DNA of 25,164 nt from Eimeria necatrix. Its lineage: Eukaryota; Apicomplexa; Conoidasida; Eucoccidiorida; Eimeriidae. The translations under genes were made by a program, and so were the position numbers. Location: contig NW_013654425.1 of NCBI RefSeq assembly GCF_000499385.1, positions 1 through 25,164 of the forward strand, given 5' to 3'. Within the stretch, counting starts at the first letter, position 1; every line of letters begins with the position of its first letter. Of the stretch, positions 1 to 9,949 are shown piece after piece. The notes below the pieces were generated by a model, which saw nothing but the letters and a program-made list of their open reading frames with translations, was not told the DNA's origin and did no database searches.

Positions 1-3000
1 AAATTTAGCGCACTAAACAAAGAAAGCTATTCGCTACTCGCCGCCTCGCTGTTGTGCGCAGCGGCGCAGTTGGTCTTGATGCAATGCGCGGTGTTGGACA
101 ACTGAAAAGAGCACAAACGTCGTGGAAGAATTCACAGGCTCTCCTGGGAAGTAGCTGCGAGTTGCGAATAGAGGAGCTTCCTCCGGAAGCAGCCAGTGTT
201 CAGCAATGCGGATTGCAGTTATTGGAATGTTCTCAATGCACTTGAAAACCACCGTGCCGCACGCAGGCGGCGCTCCACGCTGCACCTCTGGGTGTATTGT
301 AGCATGCCATGTTCAGCAATCGGCAGAAACCAGCCTTTGGGCAGTTGCAAAGAGCCGAACGTCCCTTAGGATATGATGCATTTTCATCGTGCAGCCCGTA
401 AGCCTGCCTCGCGCAAGGCGCTGTTCGCGTTTGTGCCCTGCAACATGGGTGCTGCAATCTTGTTGCCTGAGCTGCATCGTGACTCGGCCGCGTCTCTTGG
501 CAGGTGTGAAATGCCTTGTGCTGGCAAACCAGCTTCGAAAATTGCCGCTACGCAGTGGTTTGTAGCGAAATGAGTGAAGGAGGCGGACTTCGCTGCCTAG
601 GGCAACAACGCCCTTCAGGGCATTGGGCTGTTGTGGCTGTTGATCATTTCCCTTTGTGGGAGAATTTTATCATGAGATATATAAAATTTCGTGATATCAG
701 ATGCGAGAATGGGTTTATATTGCCAGGTGCATTTCTTTGGTGTTTCTCTAAGCAGGCATTTAGGCATTTTTGCCCATGGAATTTGTGTGAGTTAGAAAGT
801 TTTGTGAGGTAGTGGTCCGTCATTCACTGTCGTATATGTTTTGCTGCTTGCCTCATTTGTCTTGGTTCTGCATCTCAAACGTTTTGCTCATCAAAGGGAT
901 CTGCGCGATGCGTGGCAGGGCTCAGTGTCGCACTATACTCTCTTATCCATGACTCTTCTTGTATCTCGCACCAAATACACGGCAGGTCCTCGTATTCTAC
1001 TCAACTCTCTGTGTAGGTAGTATTTACCGGTGATCGCATATTGGCAGGCATGTTTTGAGCTTACTTAACAGGTGAGTCTATTTGCAAATCAATGGCACGC
1101 TGCTCTGTGTAGTGGCGCCTTTGGTCTCGTTGCAATGCGCGCCGCCGCGACGCAGTTTGCGAGCTGTATGCCGCTGTTGCTCTTAAAGTGTGTCGTCGCT
1201 TCACGAAATCGGAGCCGATTGCTGAAATCCAAATCCGTCAGTGGGGCGTTTCTTAGGAGAATCTGGTTTGTAGAAAATAAATGTTTGTTGGTGCAAGGCT
1301 CTGAGAGGGGGTCAGTGGCAGTTTGGAATATTTCTGTTTGATTCGTTGGTTCTGAAAAAACGTTTCGAATGCTGGTCATCTTATAAAATGAGGTTTGCTC
1401 TTTGCATCAAGGGCTTCTCATGTTAAAGTGGGTAATTTTCGCAAGTGCCTAGAAAAGCGGCTTTGTACCCATTAGTACCCTGTTCTTTTTTCTGAGCGTG
1501 AATCGATATTTCGAACCATTCTGGAAAAGTACCGAAAGCTGTATTTGAGTCCAACCAAGTTAGCATTTGCTGATCGCTCGTAATCGGAACACGACACTTG
1601 CGCTATAGGGCTCGGGCGTCGTTTTAATGAGCTGTGGAATGCCGACGAAGATTAATATGCATGATATGCAAAGCAGGGAAAATGTTCCCTGTGCTGCTTC
1701 AGGTAAAAGCATTTCTTTGAAACATTTTGATTTACATGTTGGTGGGTGGAAATTGCAGAGAAATTGTTTGGTATGTTTATCAGCATTGGTGGTTGAGTAC
1801 TTTATTGGAAACATTTGTTGTGTTGGATGCTATGAAGTACTTTACTTAGATTACTTGCTAGGCTTTGGACTCTACAGGCGTTGTTTGGGTCATTGACTGG
1901 TACATTCCCTGTTGCATTTTGCGTTGCCTTTCCATTCTGTATCTTATGGAAAGCTGAAACGCGCCCAATTGTGGCATTTATCTTTGAGCTGACCGTAGGG
2001 TGACAGTGGTATCTGAGTATGCTTCCTAAGAAGGCCGTACCCACAGCACCTCACATTAAGTCACACACGAGCTGTGCCCTCCAAACTCTGCCACTCTTCT
2101 AAGGCGCTAAATCCTGCGAATCATGGGATCAAAAGCGGCCCGAACACGTGATATTCGCCAGTATGAAGCACCTTTATACTCGGTGTTGATGTATCTGCGC
2201 ATCCACAATGATTTTGCACTCGATGGCAGCAAAAATATTTTGTGCTTCTGAATGCAAAGTGTGAAGAAGTGTCTGACCTATATGAAGCACTACTTGTCCT
2301 GCAGGCCAAGCATTGCTCACCCTGTCGACTCGGCTACCACTTACCTGTTCCCGCTGTGTTCGAGACGATCAGTGCGGGTTGTCAATACGTCGCATACTTG
2401 TCTGATGGATAATGCCGTTGCGATATTTGTATCACGGTATTACTATCCGATTGGGTGTTCGATTATGGACATGCTGCAAGGTAAGGCGAGCAAGCATTCG
2501 AACGGGCACTCATTTATTGCTTGCAGTGCTGTACACCCGCGGCGCCGCCTTGCAATGCTCTGCGGCCTTGTCGATGCCTAGAGAGCTTTTGTGAACCTTC
2601 CAAGACATTTCTTTGAAGCATTGTGGTTCGCAGCGAGCACACGCATGCGGGTAGAGGCTGCCAAAATATGGCCTACAGTGTCAGATGACACTGACGTTTA
2701 TTTGGCTGGTTGAAAATTTTGCAAGCGTACTTACTTTAGGAATAAAATTGTGTCGATTACTTAAACACTGGCAGGGCTCCTAATCTTCATGCGCTTTCTC
2801 GTGACGCTATTTGGATGCCTCGATGCTTCCTGTGGTTACACTTACTCCAAGCAGTGTTTGATGACAATTCAAGATACGTTTGATAAGTGGTGGCAGTCGT
2901 TGAGCTAAATGACGTCTAACACACTGCTACGTAGTCAGACTCGTTCTGGAGCCAGAAACGAGAAAATTGAGCGGGTGTTTTTCAACGACCATGAGGATTG

Positions 3001-4906
3001 CCGCGCGTCGAAGTACAGTTTGCTCTGCTTGTCGGGAGATTCAAGTCCTGGTGTAGATGTAAACTGCGGTCTGCCAGTGGCTTCTGCTTGAATTGTTCAC
3101 GACGGACTCTAAAATTCCTTTTAAAGTGCCCGTGCGATGAGACTGCTGTTTTTACTCTGCAAGAAACAAGAACTGCGAAGCCTACTCTGCCGCATGACAG
3201 GGACAAACTGTACGTTTAATGGTAGGCTTGCCTGAACGGGCTTATTTGCAACTGCGTAGTCAAGGGTGCACTTGAATGGTTAGGGCTTCTTCTTCGAGTG
3301 CTGAGCAACACTAAAATGAGGAAGGGATCTGGTCCAGCAAGAGCTTCATGGCCGATTTTGGAAGGTCTTAATGGAGGAGAAAAGCGCAGTAATTAAGGCG
3401 CCAAGAGCATCTCCATTATGTTGAATATCGCATATGCTTATCTTGGGAGGGTATCCTATCGTCGAAAAGCAATATCATTAGGGAAGCTTTGACGTAATTA
3501 TTTGCAGTCTAAATCAGGAGCCGATCGTTTCAATGAGACCTGCTCGCCTGCAGAATGTACGCTAGCTCATTGATTGAATGCCGGTGCTCCATAGTTAGGG
3601 GAGCGGCTTGCATTGAAGAAGCGCAGCTAGGCCTACGGGCTTCTTCTATTTTCTTAGGGACACGGACGAAACACCAGGGTCTCCTGGGTCGGGAGCTAAC
3701 AAAATTGTTCCAGGGCGCGAATCGCCACGTTCAGACTATTGCTGTACTTTTCTACGAAAAAATCCGCACAACATTTTTGGTTTTCTCGGTGCAGAGTAAT
3801 GTGCTTGTTTTATGAATGGCAGCCACTAAGAGACTTTCCGCTCTACTTCTGAGCGTCTCCAGCACGGAGAATGCTCATCAAACAAAGAGTGCAAACTCCC
3901 CTCACTCGGCCTCTGGCCTCACCAATTTTCACTCCTTGATTTTTGTCTTGGAGGATCTTTGGTTACGCACATGGTCACCGTTTCCTACGTAGGACGCCTT
4001 GGAACTGAAGGTATATCACCTCAATAATTAAAACAACAGCCTTTCAGCGGAAACGGGTGTCTTCGGCTTTCAATACAAACGTTATTTTAGGCTTAGGTAG
4101 CTCTAGGATGCTGCACGGAACCTATTATTCAACGCACGAAGCGTAAGAGCCCCAGTAGCTTAGTACGCTACCAAATGTGCCTTATCCTACGCTTTTCTGG
4201 AGCAAGTACAAGTTACGGCCGTTCCTTTAGTAGAGCTTCAGCATAACAATGCCTCATTCCGCATCCAATCAGCGAGAGATATTCTGTGAACTTCTTTCTG
4301 GATTTTTCGTACTCAGACTTAGCAGCCACGTAAGGCAAACCTTAAAGAAGAGTCAATGATGCATACTTGAAATTATATGCATTTTTCTCGTATGCGAAGA
4401 TGCATTAGAAGCACCATGAGCTATGCTAGTAACCCCTCACTTTTCAATATTTCTAGAAATCCGACAGAGGGCACATGTATGCACTAACTCTGTAGAAGGT
4501 ATTCCAATTGAAATTCCGTAAAAGCGTCACACCACTGTTATATGTTCGATATTCACGTTTTACATTTCCTTCAAGGCTTAGATTATGCTTAAACCGATAA
4601 AATTGCGATTCTCCTCAGACAGCATTTACGTTTTTTCGTAACGCACTAACACTATTGGCGAACATCGAGCTTTCTCCTTCGCCGAAAACGTTGTCTGTGG
4701 AATACGTGAGCGTACGTGTATCTAAGCTGATTGATATTCCATGGCATTGATGTCCTTGCGTGTTTCTAGTCTGCTGTTTTTATTTGGATTGCTTATTACT
4801 TTTAGTTTGAATCATTTTTTGTCAACATGGGCTTGTTCCAAGTGATTATTTTCACAGATTCTACTGGATAAATGGGCTTGACATAGAATGTATTTTCCTG
4901 ACCTAA
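1..4906. other. Gene-poor stretch, no recognisable gene
   Basis: I see no protein family, RNA gene or organised repeat here. The longest ATG frame is 2252-2581 (+, 109 codons); its product has no hydrophobic segment, motif or compositional bias I recognise, and nearby frames of 60-98 codons look equally random. Roughly 3830-4900 is AT-richer and has no frame of 60 codons on either strand. A short imperfect direct repeat lies at 46-89 and 1097-1140. The stretch could be intergenic or intronic; small exons without an ATG cannot be excluded by eye. Confidence 0.5.
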
Positions 4907-4919
4907 ATGCAACGTTTAG

Positions 4920-5158
4920 CTCCGGAAACAGAAGCGGGACGCGATTGCTGTTATTGCAGCAACAGCTGCCGCTGCGAACGCACGTGCTGGTGCTGTTACT
5001 ACGGGCCTGTCAGTGCACACGGATCAAGGTCTGCTAACCGCAGCCTTGCGACAGCCGCAAACAAGGAGCAGCGCCGCCATCACCCCTTTGTCTGTTGCTT
5101 CAAAGCCAAAAACAGCCACAGAAGAAGCAGCAGACGTCCGCCTCAAATGCCTGGAGCT
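4920..5158 (+). CDS. Candidate Ala/Thr-rich exon, function unknown
   Basis: Read with codons starting at multiples of 3, this stretch has no stop and gives a low-Cys, low-Trp, Ala/Thr/Ser-rich product with a run such as AIAVIAATAAAANARAGAV and a later acidic part TEEAADVRLKCLEL. It has no ATG of its own, so it would be an internal or 3' exon. An acceptor-like pyrimidine-containing stretch ends in TTTAG just before 4920, and a donor-like GTAAGC starts at 5159, one base before an in-frame TAA at 5160. The other forward frames over the same DNA are Cys/Trp-rich and less protein-like. No family is recognised. The Ala richness could simply reflect the GCA register of a degenerating CAG tract, so the exon model is an inference. 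Confidence 0.33.
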
Positions 5159-5860
5159 GTAAGCTACGGTGGGCCGGCAGCGGCTGTGAGTTGGGCGATG
5201 GCGATGCTGTCCACACTTGGACAAAAATAGCAGCAGCACATGGCAACAGCAGCAAGTGGCAGCAAGAGCACGTGACAGCAGCACAAGACGACGATGAGTC
5301 ATTGAAGCCTCGGAAGCTGCGGCTGCCTTCCTCTGCGTGCTGCGGCAAGCAACGGCAATTCCTGCTGAAGCTCCGCTGGAAGTGTCAATGCGATGAGACG
5401 AGATGGTTGAGGAGGGGCCACGCACACCTCCAGCAGCAAACCAGCAGCAGCAGAAACGGCAGCGAGCAGCAGCGGCAGACGTTGTGGCAGTGGCAGACGC
5501 TGCAGCGGAAGCAGGGGCAGCAACTAGGGAATCTTCATCAAAATCAAGTTGTGTGGCCAGAGGCTGCGAGTTGCAGCAGCAGCAGCACGGTGTTTTGACC
5601 GCCGGCGAATCTGGTGCTGCTGCTACAGTGCTGCAGTCACAGCCGCAATAAAGAGGGCAGCATATGCAGTAGCAGCATCTGAGGAGAGCGAAAGGTAAAG
5701 CAGGATTAATTTGCATTCAAAAGCATGCTTACCGTACGAGAAACCTGCTTACAGCTGTGCTCTAGGCTACAGCACCAGCAGCCAAAGCAGCAGCAGAAGA
5801 CTCAACAGCAGCAGCCACACATATGAGACAGCAGAAGCAGAGACAGAAGAGGCAAATGTT
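4950..5860 (+). repeat. CAG/GCA triplet-rich tract
   Basis: Imperfect CAG, GCA and AGC triplets are scattered across this interval, densest at 5229-5290, 5430-5525, 5573-5590 and 5770-5860. Such tracts encode poly-Gln, poly-Ala or poly-Ser depending on frame and are typical of Eimeria, where homopolymeric amino-acid repeats occur in many proteins. The repeat opens long frames on both strands at once, so frame length alone proves nothing here. The register with most natural composition keeps Ala on GCA; its segments are 4920-5158, 5298-5393, 5397-5648 and 5766-5882. Confidence 0.85.
5403..5651 (+). CDS. Candidate Ala/Gln-rich coding segment
   Basis: An 82-codon frame starting at an ATG, in the same register as the candidate exon at 4920-5158. 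The product opens acidic and proline-rich (MVEEGPRTPPAANQQQQ), has Ala/Val/Asp-rich repeats in the middle (about residues 23-40), a Ser-rich stretch, then Gln-rich and Gly/Ala-rich ends, finishing in TAA at 5649. Just upstream, 5298-5393 is open in the same frame and encodes VIEASEAAAAFLCVL followed by RQATAIPAEAPLEVSMR, then a TGA at 5394. The two stretches may be parts of one reading frame interrupted by that stop, or separate exons. No domain is recognised. A different frame (5038-5598) is longer without stops but is rich in Trp and Cys and I consider it a shadow. Confidence 0.28.
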   Translation: MVEEGPRTPPAANQQQQKRQRAAAADVVAVADAAAEAGAATRESSSKSSCVARGCELQQQQHGVLTAGESGAAATVLQSQPQ

Positions 5861-5978
5861 CAGGGCTTCTGACTGCGCTACTTAAAGCTTGACTTGCGGG
5901 TGTACTTCAGTTATTCATTCACGAGCTGCCGCTGAAGGAGCAGTTAGAGCTAGCCAAACAGATGCAGTGCTAGTATGA

Positions 5979-6113
5979 AGCTGCAGTGCATCTTCGCGGC
6001 TCATTAAGGATCTAATTGGCCCGCGTGGGCTGGCTCCCTACTTTGCTACTTGGCGAGCGCAGATAGAATCCTACAAGAGCAGCATTTCGTCAATGAGAAT
6101 CCACAATGTAGGA
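5979..6113. other. Short spacer between CAG tract and heptamer block
   Basis: No gene, RNA or repeat seen. It begins after the last in-frame stop (TGA 5976-5978) of the Ala-rich register and ends where the first exact TTTAGGG appears at 6114. Confidence 0.5.
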
Positions 6114-6496
6114 TTTAGGGTGTGGGTTTGAGCTTTTAGTGTTTCGGCTAGAGGGTTCAGGGCTTCTTAGATTAGGGAATTTAGGTTTGGAAATGAGGGT
6201 TGCGTGGTTGCGTGTGCAGATTTGAGGGTTTTGGATCCCAAGTGCGATGTGGAAGTTCTGATTTAAGGGTTTGGGCTTAGACCTGAGAGTTTAGGGTGTA
6301 GATGAATCTTGGGCATTTAAATCTGAGGTTTAGGATTTGGAGTTGAAAGCTAGCGATTTCGTGCGCGTTTAGGGTTTAGGCTGATGGTTTAGTGTTTGCT
6401 TGAGGGTTTAAGCTCCAAGGCCTAAGGTTTATTTTCGAGGGCCTAGGGTTTACGGTGAAGGGTTAACGGCTCGCGGTCTAAGGTTTAGGTTTGAGT
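6114..6496 (+). repeat. Degenerate telomere-like TTTAGGG block (G-rich strand on +)
   Basis: Exact TTTAGGG occurs at 6114-6120, 6290-6296 and 6368-6374, the last followed directly by TTTAGG. Between them are many near matches (GTTTAGG, TTTGAGG, TTTAAGGG, GGTTTACGG) spaced irregularly. The heptamer matches the TTTAGGG telomere unit of coccidia, and interstitial telomere-like heptamers are typical of Eimeria repeat-rich segments. The strong degeneration points to an old internal tract rather than a chromosome end. No protein frame of note crosses it. Confidence 0.85.
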
Positions 6497-6713
6497 TCAG
6501 GAAACCATAGCGTGCCGTGGCAGAACGAGGGAAAGCCTTTTCCCGCTTTGCAAGAAAGAAGAGTTGATAAAAGAATAAGAGTAGTGATTGAAACAAGAGC
6601 TGTGTTGCCTCACCGTGTTTACAAGAGGGTGCTGGTAATGTAGCTTCCTTTTCTCGGCGAAAAAGGCAGCCCAGGAGACTTATGCAACAGGCAGCCGATC
6701 AACAACTAACCAT

Positions 6714-6727
6714 AAACCCTAAACCCT
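6714..6727 (-). repeat. Telomere-like heptamer, two AAACCCT units
   Basis: Two exact AAACCCT units in tandem, opposite in orientation to the TTTAGGG block at 6114-6496. Very short, but in the same register as the longer tract at 6805. Confidence 0.85.
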
Positions 6728-6804
6728 GAACACTGGAGCAGTGGTTCCCCAGCATTTCTACAATGAAAGGCATCATCTTGTGGCCCTGTTTGCCATTGAA
6801 CAAT

Positions 6805-6836
6805 AAACCCTAAACCCTAAACCCTAAACCCTAAAC
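6805..6836 (-). repeat. Telomere-like heptamer, four AAACCCT units plus AAAC
   Basis: Four exact AAACCCT units at 6805-6832, then AAAC. The tract is perfect, unlike the degenerate G-strand block upstream, so it may be younger or kept homogeneous. The C-rich strand is on +, so G-rich strands converge from the two sides of about 6500-6710. Confidence 0.92.
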
Positions 6837-6961
6837 TTTTGCGTCCGCTCTCGCTCATCGTGTGTTTTAGAGGTTGCTGGTGGTACGGTTTCGGCAAAAG
6901 GCAACTGAGCTGCCTCACGCCTTTTCACGGCTTATATCTGTACAATAAAGACTAATAAGTG

Positions 6962-6990
6962 AATAAATGAATTTTAAAAATTTATTTATT
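6962..6990. repeat. AT-rich inverted repeat
   Basis: Left arm 6962-6975 (AATAAATGAATTTT) pairs with right arm 6977-6990 (AAAATTTATTTATT) with one mismatch around a single base. It contains AATAAA on both strands, so it could serve as a poly(A) signal either way or as a cruciform-prone site. No transcript evidence is visible; chance AT-rich symmetry is possible. Confidence 0.5.
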
Positions 6991-7081
6991 GGTATTTACT
7001 CTGAAAAAAAAGAGCTTTTGTACGCCGGGTCACTGCTAGAGCTAGGGCCCGCTGGTCACCCCTGAAAAACCCATTGTTACG

Positions 7082-7696
7082 TTGGTGTGCGCTGTTGAAA
7101 ACAGCGCAGCCTCATTGTTCAGCAGCATTTCCACAAGTTGCTCAACAACATGTGCTTTATTTATGTCTTATAAAACGAGTTTTTTTGCGACGCTTTTTGT
7201 CCCGTTTGCTGCCGCAAATCTTAGTGTTGCAAGCGTTGCGAGCCCGCTGCAGATCCTCAGACAAGACGACTCTGGCTCGCGCAGTATTCTTTCTGTGCTT
7301 CAGCTGCAGCTGCAGCAGGGAATCTGCGCCTTTTTCTCTTCGCGGCATTTCACCCGTCATGATTTCGAAAAGCCAAGGGGTGGCAAATTGTGCAGCTCCG
7401 CAGCTGCCAGGAGATTTCCTCAGTCCATGCTGCCAGATTCAGCAAGTGGGCGCAACAGATGACTCTTTATGGCCCACTGTCGTGAAATTATGGCGTCGGC
7501 ACAAACCTTTCTAAAAGTCTCAGAGGTATTGCAGTTCCCAGTCCGAAATCGGATAAGTGCGGAGCCCGTCCCAGGCCCGGTAGCAGGACTGCTAGGCCTG
7601 GGTGCCCTTCTCCAAGATTTCACTACAGACTACTTCGGTGCAATTTCAACCTTCGAGGGGCTAGGGTCAAGCCCTGAGGCCATTAGCATCGGCTAA
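7082..7696 (+). pseudogene. Open forward frame with one in-frame TGA, unknown product
   Basis: One frame runs from about 7046 to 7696 with a single internal stop, TGA at 7460-7462. The first ATG is at 7163 and gives MSYKTSFFATLFVPFAAANL, which looks like a signal peptide (short basic n-region, then hydrophobic core), followed by a Gln/Leu-rich part. After the TGA the frame continues with SAEPVPGPVAGLLGLGALLQ and ends in TAA at 7694. An overlapping frame (7074-7514, no ATG at its start) is also open, so assignment is not secure. No homologue recognised. It could be a decayed gene, two exons split by an unrecognised intron, or chance; the hydrophobic start may come from a T-rich tract. Confidence 0.22.
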
Positions 7697-7989
7697 TTAC
7701 CCGAGGCAATTGGCTTTGCTCAATTCAAATGAAAACTCACTGAAACTAGGATGCAAATATTCACGCTTCACGATGGCAGCCGCGTGTTTTCATTCAGCGT
7801 AATTGCGTGTATTAGCCCGTCGTCAACTTGGAGACGTAGTCATGAATGTGGCAAGTTGGAAACGGAAACGATAGATTGAAGTGGTTTCAACAAAGCACTG
7901 TTGTCAGTGAAGTGGGCTTGGGGCATCGCTGAGATTGACTGGATGAGATTGACTGGAAGAAGAATGTGAGGCGCTTTAAATCAACATAG
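7697..7989. other. No gene seen
   Basis: No frame or RNA gene supported. The only structure noticed is a 14-bp imperfect tandem repeat, GAGATTGACTGGAT at 7931-7944 followed by GAGATTGACTGGAA at 7945-7958. Confidence 0.45.
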
Positions 7990-9329
7990 GGCCAACGAAA
8001 GCAAAATCTACTCCTGTATTTTAATAATCACAAATGCGTAACTAGTTTTAATCGACGAAGAGGGCAAGCTAGAGGTCTAAATTTCAATTATCTGCCATTG
8101 AAAACCGTGGTGTACCACATCAGGTCCTCCATCGCCACCGGAATCAGCATGTATCTCACTTGTAGAAGAGAAGCTATTCCTGCAGCAGTCAAGCTCTAGT
8201 CCTTCACAATATTTATGGAAGATGCAGCATCTGTGAGCGGGTGCAATTATTGCACGCAGTTCGCTGACCATTGCCCTAGAGGAGGGCGGCAGAGCTTATA
8301 CAGGCTTTATACTAATGGATTGGTGGTTTCTGCTCCACCTCACTATTCTAGTCGGCGATGGGTTTTCCTCGGCTCTATTTTAGGTCTTGTGAAACATGCC
8401 CAACTAATAATTAGGCCGAATACGCCAGGGGCTCCGGCTGCTTTTGCCCTGGGTACGCCTACAGTCGCCAGACAGGCCAAATCTCATGAAGATTGTGCAG
8501 ATTCGCCAACTGCATACTACATCTTCTTTGCACCTCCAGCTCTACTGAAGGGGCTATGCCTTTTTCTAAACAACTACTAAACACTCAGTGGAAACAAGAA
8601 CAGCGCGAGTCGCTCGACTTTGGGGACTGCCACATTTTTGGCGTTGAGACTGCGGCGGGAGAATGAAGGGAAAGTAGAAACGCTTCAAGGCTGGGCTGTG
8701 ATGTTTGAAAGGAAGCAGGAAGACAAAACAGAAGTGGATGTTCTGAACTCTCAGCTAGCGTAAGCAGCTCCTTTTTCAAGTTTATGTAAAGATGTCATGC
8801 GCACAAGCTCCAAACATTGAAAAATATGCTGAGAAACGTCGGGAAAATATCAGTGAAGATATGGCAAAGGCCACAGGGGAATTTCGAGTGCTGGAAGCAA
8901 AAGCTTCGGGCTTCCATGCACGCTAGGACCATAGTAGAAAGAGTAATACCGAGATTATAAGCCAAAGTAATACCGAGATTATAAGCCAACTTAAAGGGAG
9001 GGATAGGCCACGCAGCTGGCATTTATGAAAGTATGTAGGAGCTTTATGGGTCAAAGTGAGTATTGGAGGAGACGAGGCGCTAAAGAGGCAGACTGAAAAG
9101 TGCTGGAAGGAGAACGACCTAGTGTAGGCCACCCAGCGGCGCTTGTTGGTGTACGGCCCCCCGGCTGAAGAGGACTTACAAGAAGCATTAATGAGTTAAA
9201 ACCATCCTTTTATGCAGAAACACACCAGAGGGTACAATGCAGCAGATACGCCTGCTGCAGTTGCTCGTTTTCAAGGAAAGAATAACGTGGCTACGCAGCC
9301 GCACACAGACACTGAAAACACCCAATAAG
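7990..9329 (+). pseudogene. Possible decayed or multi-exon gene, unknown function
   Basis: One frame is open from 7990 to 8820 except for TAG 8197, TAA 8578 and TAA 8761 (terminal stop TGA 8818), fewer stops than expected for about 277 codons. Its longest ATG part is 8215-8580 (121 codons). Its last part, up to 8760, is charged (RRENEGKVETLQGWAV, then FERKQEDKTEVDVLNSQLA). The coding-like signal then moves to the next frame at about 8762-9329, with KYAEKRRENISEDMAKATGE, GGDEALKRQTEKCWKENDLV and PPAEEDLQEALMS, interrupted by TAG 8924, TGA 9029, TAG 9125 and TAA 9197. The Glu/Lys/Gln-rich parts suggest coiled coil. The pattern (stops plus a +1 shift) fits a pseudogene. Unrecognised introns or mere purine richness of the + strand are alternatives. 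No family identified. Confidence 0.27.
8942..8989 (+). repeat. Perfect 24-bp tandem duplication
   Basis: The 24-bp unit at 8942-8965 (starting AGTAATACCGAGATTATAAG) is repeated exactly at 8966-8989. Being 8 codons long, it leaves the reading frame unchanged and duplicates SNTEIISQ in the coding-like frame described for 7990-9329. Perfect identity suggests a recent event. Confidence 0.95.
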
Positions 9330-9949
9330 AGTTCCTCTGTTTCACAGATTACCCACTCTCATGCGTCGTTTTGTAGTGTGGATTGGCTGGAGCTCTAGAA
9401 AAAATGCTTCAGAAATCACCCATGCGAGCGATATTTCTACGGACGTATTGTAAGGCATACTTGGAATCATTCTGCGGCAACATATCATGCGACGCGGCGT
9501 AAACACACTAAAAGATTCAACAGTAAGGCAGCAGATCACGAGTAAAATATTCCTCAGTGCTGTAGATTCGTCCAGTGTGAGCTACCCTCAAAGAGATGCG
9601 TGAAGGGAGATATGCAGGTGGAGGCTTCCAAAAGTGTCCCGCTAGTGGAACTACGCGAAGACACCGCGCCAAAAAGAGGACAGTGCTAGTTTTAGCATAG
9701 ACGCGTATCATGAGTTAGGCCACTGGCTTGCTACGGCAGCTGATTAGTCTAGCACAGCAATGCTCTTGGAAATGCCACGAGAATGCGCTAGTGTGTTACC
9801 GCATTCTTGCTTGTGCGACCAACCGCATTTCTACGAGTCTGAAGCAGCACAAAACAGAAAAAAACGTACATGCTAACAGGATGTAAGGTAAAGAACAAGA
9901 CAAAATACTCCAGAATATCATACAAATCCATCTCTAACTTTCGAAAAAC
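9330..9949. other. No gene seen
   Basis: Only short frames on the minus strand (9342-9539, 9517-9711, 9788-10027), with no recognisable motif and overlapping each other. Nothing repetitive noticed. It could hold the promoter or 5' region of the open frame beginning at 9950, but I see no defining element. Confidence 0.4.

Larger units (their letters stand above)
6611..6912 (+). repeat. Diverged direct duplication flanking the AAACCCT tracts
   Basis: The stretch starting at 6611 (CACCGTGTTTACAAGAGGG, then GCTGGTAATG) resembles that starting at 6856 (CATCGTGTGTTTTAGAGG, then TTGCTGGTGG). Both continue with a TTCTCGGCGAAAAAGGCA- or TTTCGGCAAAAGGCA-like segment, with small indels. The offset is about 245 bp. 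Each copy sits next to an AAACCCT tract, so heptamers and flank may have been copied together. Confidence 0.5.

Noticed and set aside
5038..5598. Uninterrupted plus-strand frame of 187 codons through the CAG tract
   Set aside because: The product is rich in Trp and Cys and changes character without order; triplet repeats remove stops from several frames at once.
5024..5716. 230-codon minus-strand frame, longest in the window
   Set aside because: It is Cys/Leu/Ala-rich because it reads the reverse complement of CAG triplets (CTG, TGC, GCT). Clusters such as CCCCC are not typical of real proteins, and the plus-strand Ala register is more natural.
6805..6836. AAACCCT tract as a true chromosome end
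   Set aside because: Only four units, with unique sequence on both sides; a real telomere would run to the end of the molecule.
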